Shown here in pieces: positions 6,215 through 7,680 of a stretch of 7,680 nucleotides of DNA. Position numbers and translations under genes: made by a program. Within the stretch, counting starts at the first letter, position 1, and every line of letters starts with the position of its first letter. The stretch spans positions 1-7,680 of the forward strand of contig QHRI01000128.1 in assembly GCA_003221375.1 (NCBI GenBank), in the 5' to 3' direction. This DNA is from Verrucomicrobiota bacterium. GTDB taxonomy: Bacteria > Verrucomicrobiota > Verrucomicrobiia > Chthoniobacterales > UBA10450. The notes under the pieces were generated by a model that ran no database searches, had not been told where the DNA came from, and saw nothing but the letters and a program-made list of their open reading frames with translations.

Positions 6215-7606
6215 GTGAAGGAAGCGCCGAAGAAATTTCATTTCCTTGGGATTTGTGGCACGGCCATGGCGTCTGTCGCTGTGGCACTCAAGGAGCGCGG
6301 ATTCAAGGTGACTGGATCGGACGAAAATGTTTATCCACCGATGTCGACGTTTCTGCAGGAAAAGAGCATCTCATTAAAGGAAGGCTATCGCGCGGAAAAC
6401 ATCCCGGCCGATGCGGACGTCGTGGTAATCGGCAACGCAATGACGCGCGGCAATCCGGAAGTGGAAGCCGTGCTGAACAGAAAGCTTCTTTACCTTTCGT
6501 TACCGGAAGTGCTCAAAAATTATTTTCTGCGCGGCCGCCATAATCTCGTCGTTACCGGAACGCACGGTAAAACAACAACTACGGCGCTGCTCACCTGGAT
6601 CATGGAAAAAGCCGGACGTAAACCCGGCTACGTCATCGGCGGGCTCCCGAAAAATCTTGGTCAGGGTGCACGTTTGAATGAGTCGAAGTATTTCGTGATT
6701 GAAGGCGACGAGTACGACTCAGCCTTTTTCGACAAGCGTTCGAAATTTATTCATTACCTGCCGGAACTGCTGATCATAAACAATATCGAGTTCGATCATG
6801 CGGACATCTTCAAAGACCTCGATGAGATCAAACTGAGCTTCCGGCGTTTACTCAACATCGTTCCGCGGAACGGCATGGTGCTGGTGAACGGCGACGACGC
6901 CAATTGCGTCGAGGTGGCAAAAGATTGTCTTGCACAGATGATTGAGGTGGGGTTCTCCAAGAATTGCGCGCAGCGAATTCGCGATGTCGCTTTCTCGGAT
7001 GAGGGTTCCAGATTCAAGCTTGGCGACGAGGCGTTTGAAATTCCACTCGTAGGCGAATTCAATGTGCACAACGCTGCGATGGCAGCGGTGGCGGCACGGT
7101 TTTACGATATACCAAAGGCGAAAATCGACAGCGCGTTCAAGAGTTTCGATGGGATCGCTCGGCGGCAGGAAGTCCGCGGTGAAGCCCGAGGGGTCAAAGT
7201 GATCGACGATTTCGGTCACCATCCAACAGCGATCGCACAGACGCTGGAGGCGCTGCGCCATCGCTTTCGCGGAAATCGGTTCTGGGCTGTCTTCGAACCG
7301 CGCTCCAACACAACGCGGCGCGCAGTTTTTCAACAGCAGCTTCCCGACGCGTTAAAGCTGGCTGATGGCGTTTTCATCTCGCAGGTTGCCAAACTGGAAC
7401 AGATCCCTGAAGAAGAGCGGTTAGATGCCGAAAGAGTCGTGGCTGCGATCGCCAAGGCGGGTCGGCCCGCGTTTTATGAACAGAACGCCGATGCCATTGT
7501 GGACCGAATCGTTCCAATGCTACGGCCGAACGACGTCGTCGCGGTTTTCAGCAATGGGGGATTTGATAATATCCACGAGAAGCTGCTGGCGCGGTTGCGC
7601 GCGTGA
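6215..7606 (+). CDS. mpl: UDP-N-acetylmuramate:L-alanyl-gamma-D-glutamyl-meso-diaminopimelate ligase
   Basis: Cytoplasmic murein-recycling ligase of the Mur family. It uses ATP to join recovered L-Ala-gamma-D-Glu-meso-DAP tripeptide directly to UDP-MurNAc, bypassing MurC, MurD and MurE. The 463-residue product has the expected order: an N-terminal Rossmann-like UDP-binding domain (FHFLGICGTAMASVAVAL, VTGSDENVYPPMS); the P-loop TGTHGKTTT at 114-122; the Mpl-distinctive block EGDEYDSAFFDKRSKFIHY at 163-181; NNIEFDHADIF; the GEFNVHNAAMA block at 280-290; and C-terminal domain motifs DDFGHHPTAI (331-340), EPRSNTTRRAVF (361-372) and FSNGGFDNIHEKL. The DKRSKF block and EPRSNT separate Mpl from MurC. 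The start is GTG at 6215, with only a weak purine run (AAAGAAAG) before it. It follows the cyclase after 96 nt and could share its transcript; no functional link is evident. It implies DAP-type peptidoglycan. Confidence 0.96.
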   Translation: MKEAPKKFHFLGICGTAMASVAVALKERGFKVTGSDENVYPPMSTFLQEKSISLKEGYRAENIPADADVVVIGNAMTRGNPEVEAVLNRKLLYLSLPEVLKNYFLRGRHNLVVTGTHGKTTTTALLTWIMEKAGRKPGYVIGGLPKNLGQGARLNESKYFVIEGDEYDSAFFDKRSKFIHYLPELLIINNIEFDHADIFKDLDEIKLSFRRLLNIVPRNGMVLVNGDDANCVEVAKDCLAQMIEVGFSKNCAQRIRDVAFSDEGSRFKLGDEAFEIPLVGEFNVHNAAMAAVAARFYDIPKAKIDSAFKSFDGIARRQEVRGEARGVKVIDDFGHHPTAIAQTLEALRHRFRGNRFWAVFEPRSNTTRRAVFQQQLPDALKLADGVFISQVAKLEQIPEEERLDAERVVAAIAKAGRPAFYEQNADAIVDRIVPMLRPNDVVAVFSNGGFDNIHEKLLARLRA

Positions 7607-7608
7607 TT

Positions 7609-7656
7609 CGTTGAAGCGTTAAAGCGTTGAACGGCTAAAGCGCAGAAGCGCTCAGG
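7609..7656 (+). repeat. Octamer array downstream of mpl
   Basis: Six successive 8-nt units follow the mpl stop codon: CGTTGAAG, CGTTAAAG, CGTTGAAC, GGCTAAAG, CGCAGAAG, CGCTCAGG. The units decay away from the gene. Consensus is CGTTRAAG, the same as the array at 3961-4000 on the other strand. Confidence 0.8.
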
Positions 7657-7679
7657 AATTCAATTCCACTTCAACGCTT
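7622..7679. repeat. Nested inverted repeat at the right edge
   Basis: The 10-nt AAGCGTTGAA at 7622-7631 is perfectly complementary to 7670-7679, meaning the octamer unit reappears in the opposite orientation. Between them lies the near-perfect palindrome GGAATT-C-AATTCC at 7655-7667. No U-run follows within the window, so it is not called as a terminator; the structure may extend past the edge. Confidence 0.6.
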
Positions 7680-7680
7680 C

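Overview
The window reads as an ordinary chromosomal segment of a moderately GC-rich bacterium. I infer Verrucomicrobiota, perhaps a soil Chthoniobacterales lineage. The grounds are family content and style: a CHASE2-type adenylate cyclase, a DAP-type peptidoglycan recycling ligase, hardly any Shine-Dalgarno sequences, and intergenic spaces filled with short-period repeats. This placement rests on recognition alone, with no marker-gene comparison.

Layout: the left half (1-3754) lies on the minus strand and is read rplT -> pheS -> pheT, i.e. ribosomal protein L20 followed by the alpha and beta subunits of phenylalanyl-tRNA synthetase. pheT runs off the left edge of the window and lacks only about its last 60-70 residues. 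It is open throughout and not broken. The order matches the distal part of the enterobacterial thrS-infC-rpmI-rplT-pheS-pheT cluster, but infC and rpmI are not upstream of rplT here.

A divergent intergenic region (3755-4015) separates this translation operon from the plus-strand half. It holds a structured rplT leader and a candidate rplT promoter. On the plus strand are a membrane-bound CHASE2/class III adenylate cyclase (4016-6118) and mpl (6215-7606), the ligase that returns recycled cell-wall tripeptide to UDP-MurNAc. The two could be co-transcribed (96-bp gap), but nothing in the sequence ties their functions together.

I see no mobile element with a transposase, no CRISPR array, no tRNA or rRNA, and no new multi-gene system. 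The most notable content is between the genes. Three spaces carry degenerate arrays of 7-8 nt units that each begin with CG (consensus near CGTTRAAG). The pheS-pheT gap carries a roughly 71-nt inverted repeat, and the cyclase-mpl gap carries a 9-nt periodic repeat. The arrays also help choose start codons: the upstream TTG of pheS and the upstream GTG of the cyclase both fall inside arrays, so the internal ATGs are preferred.
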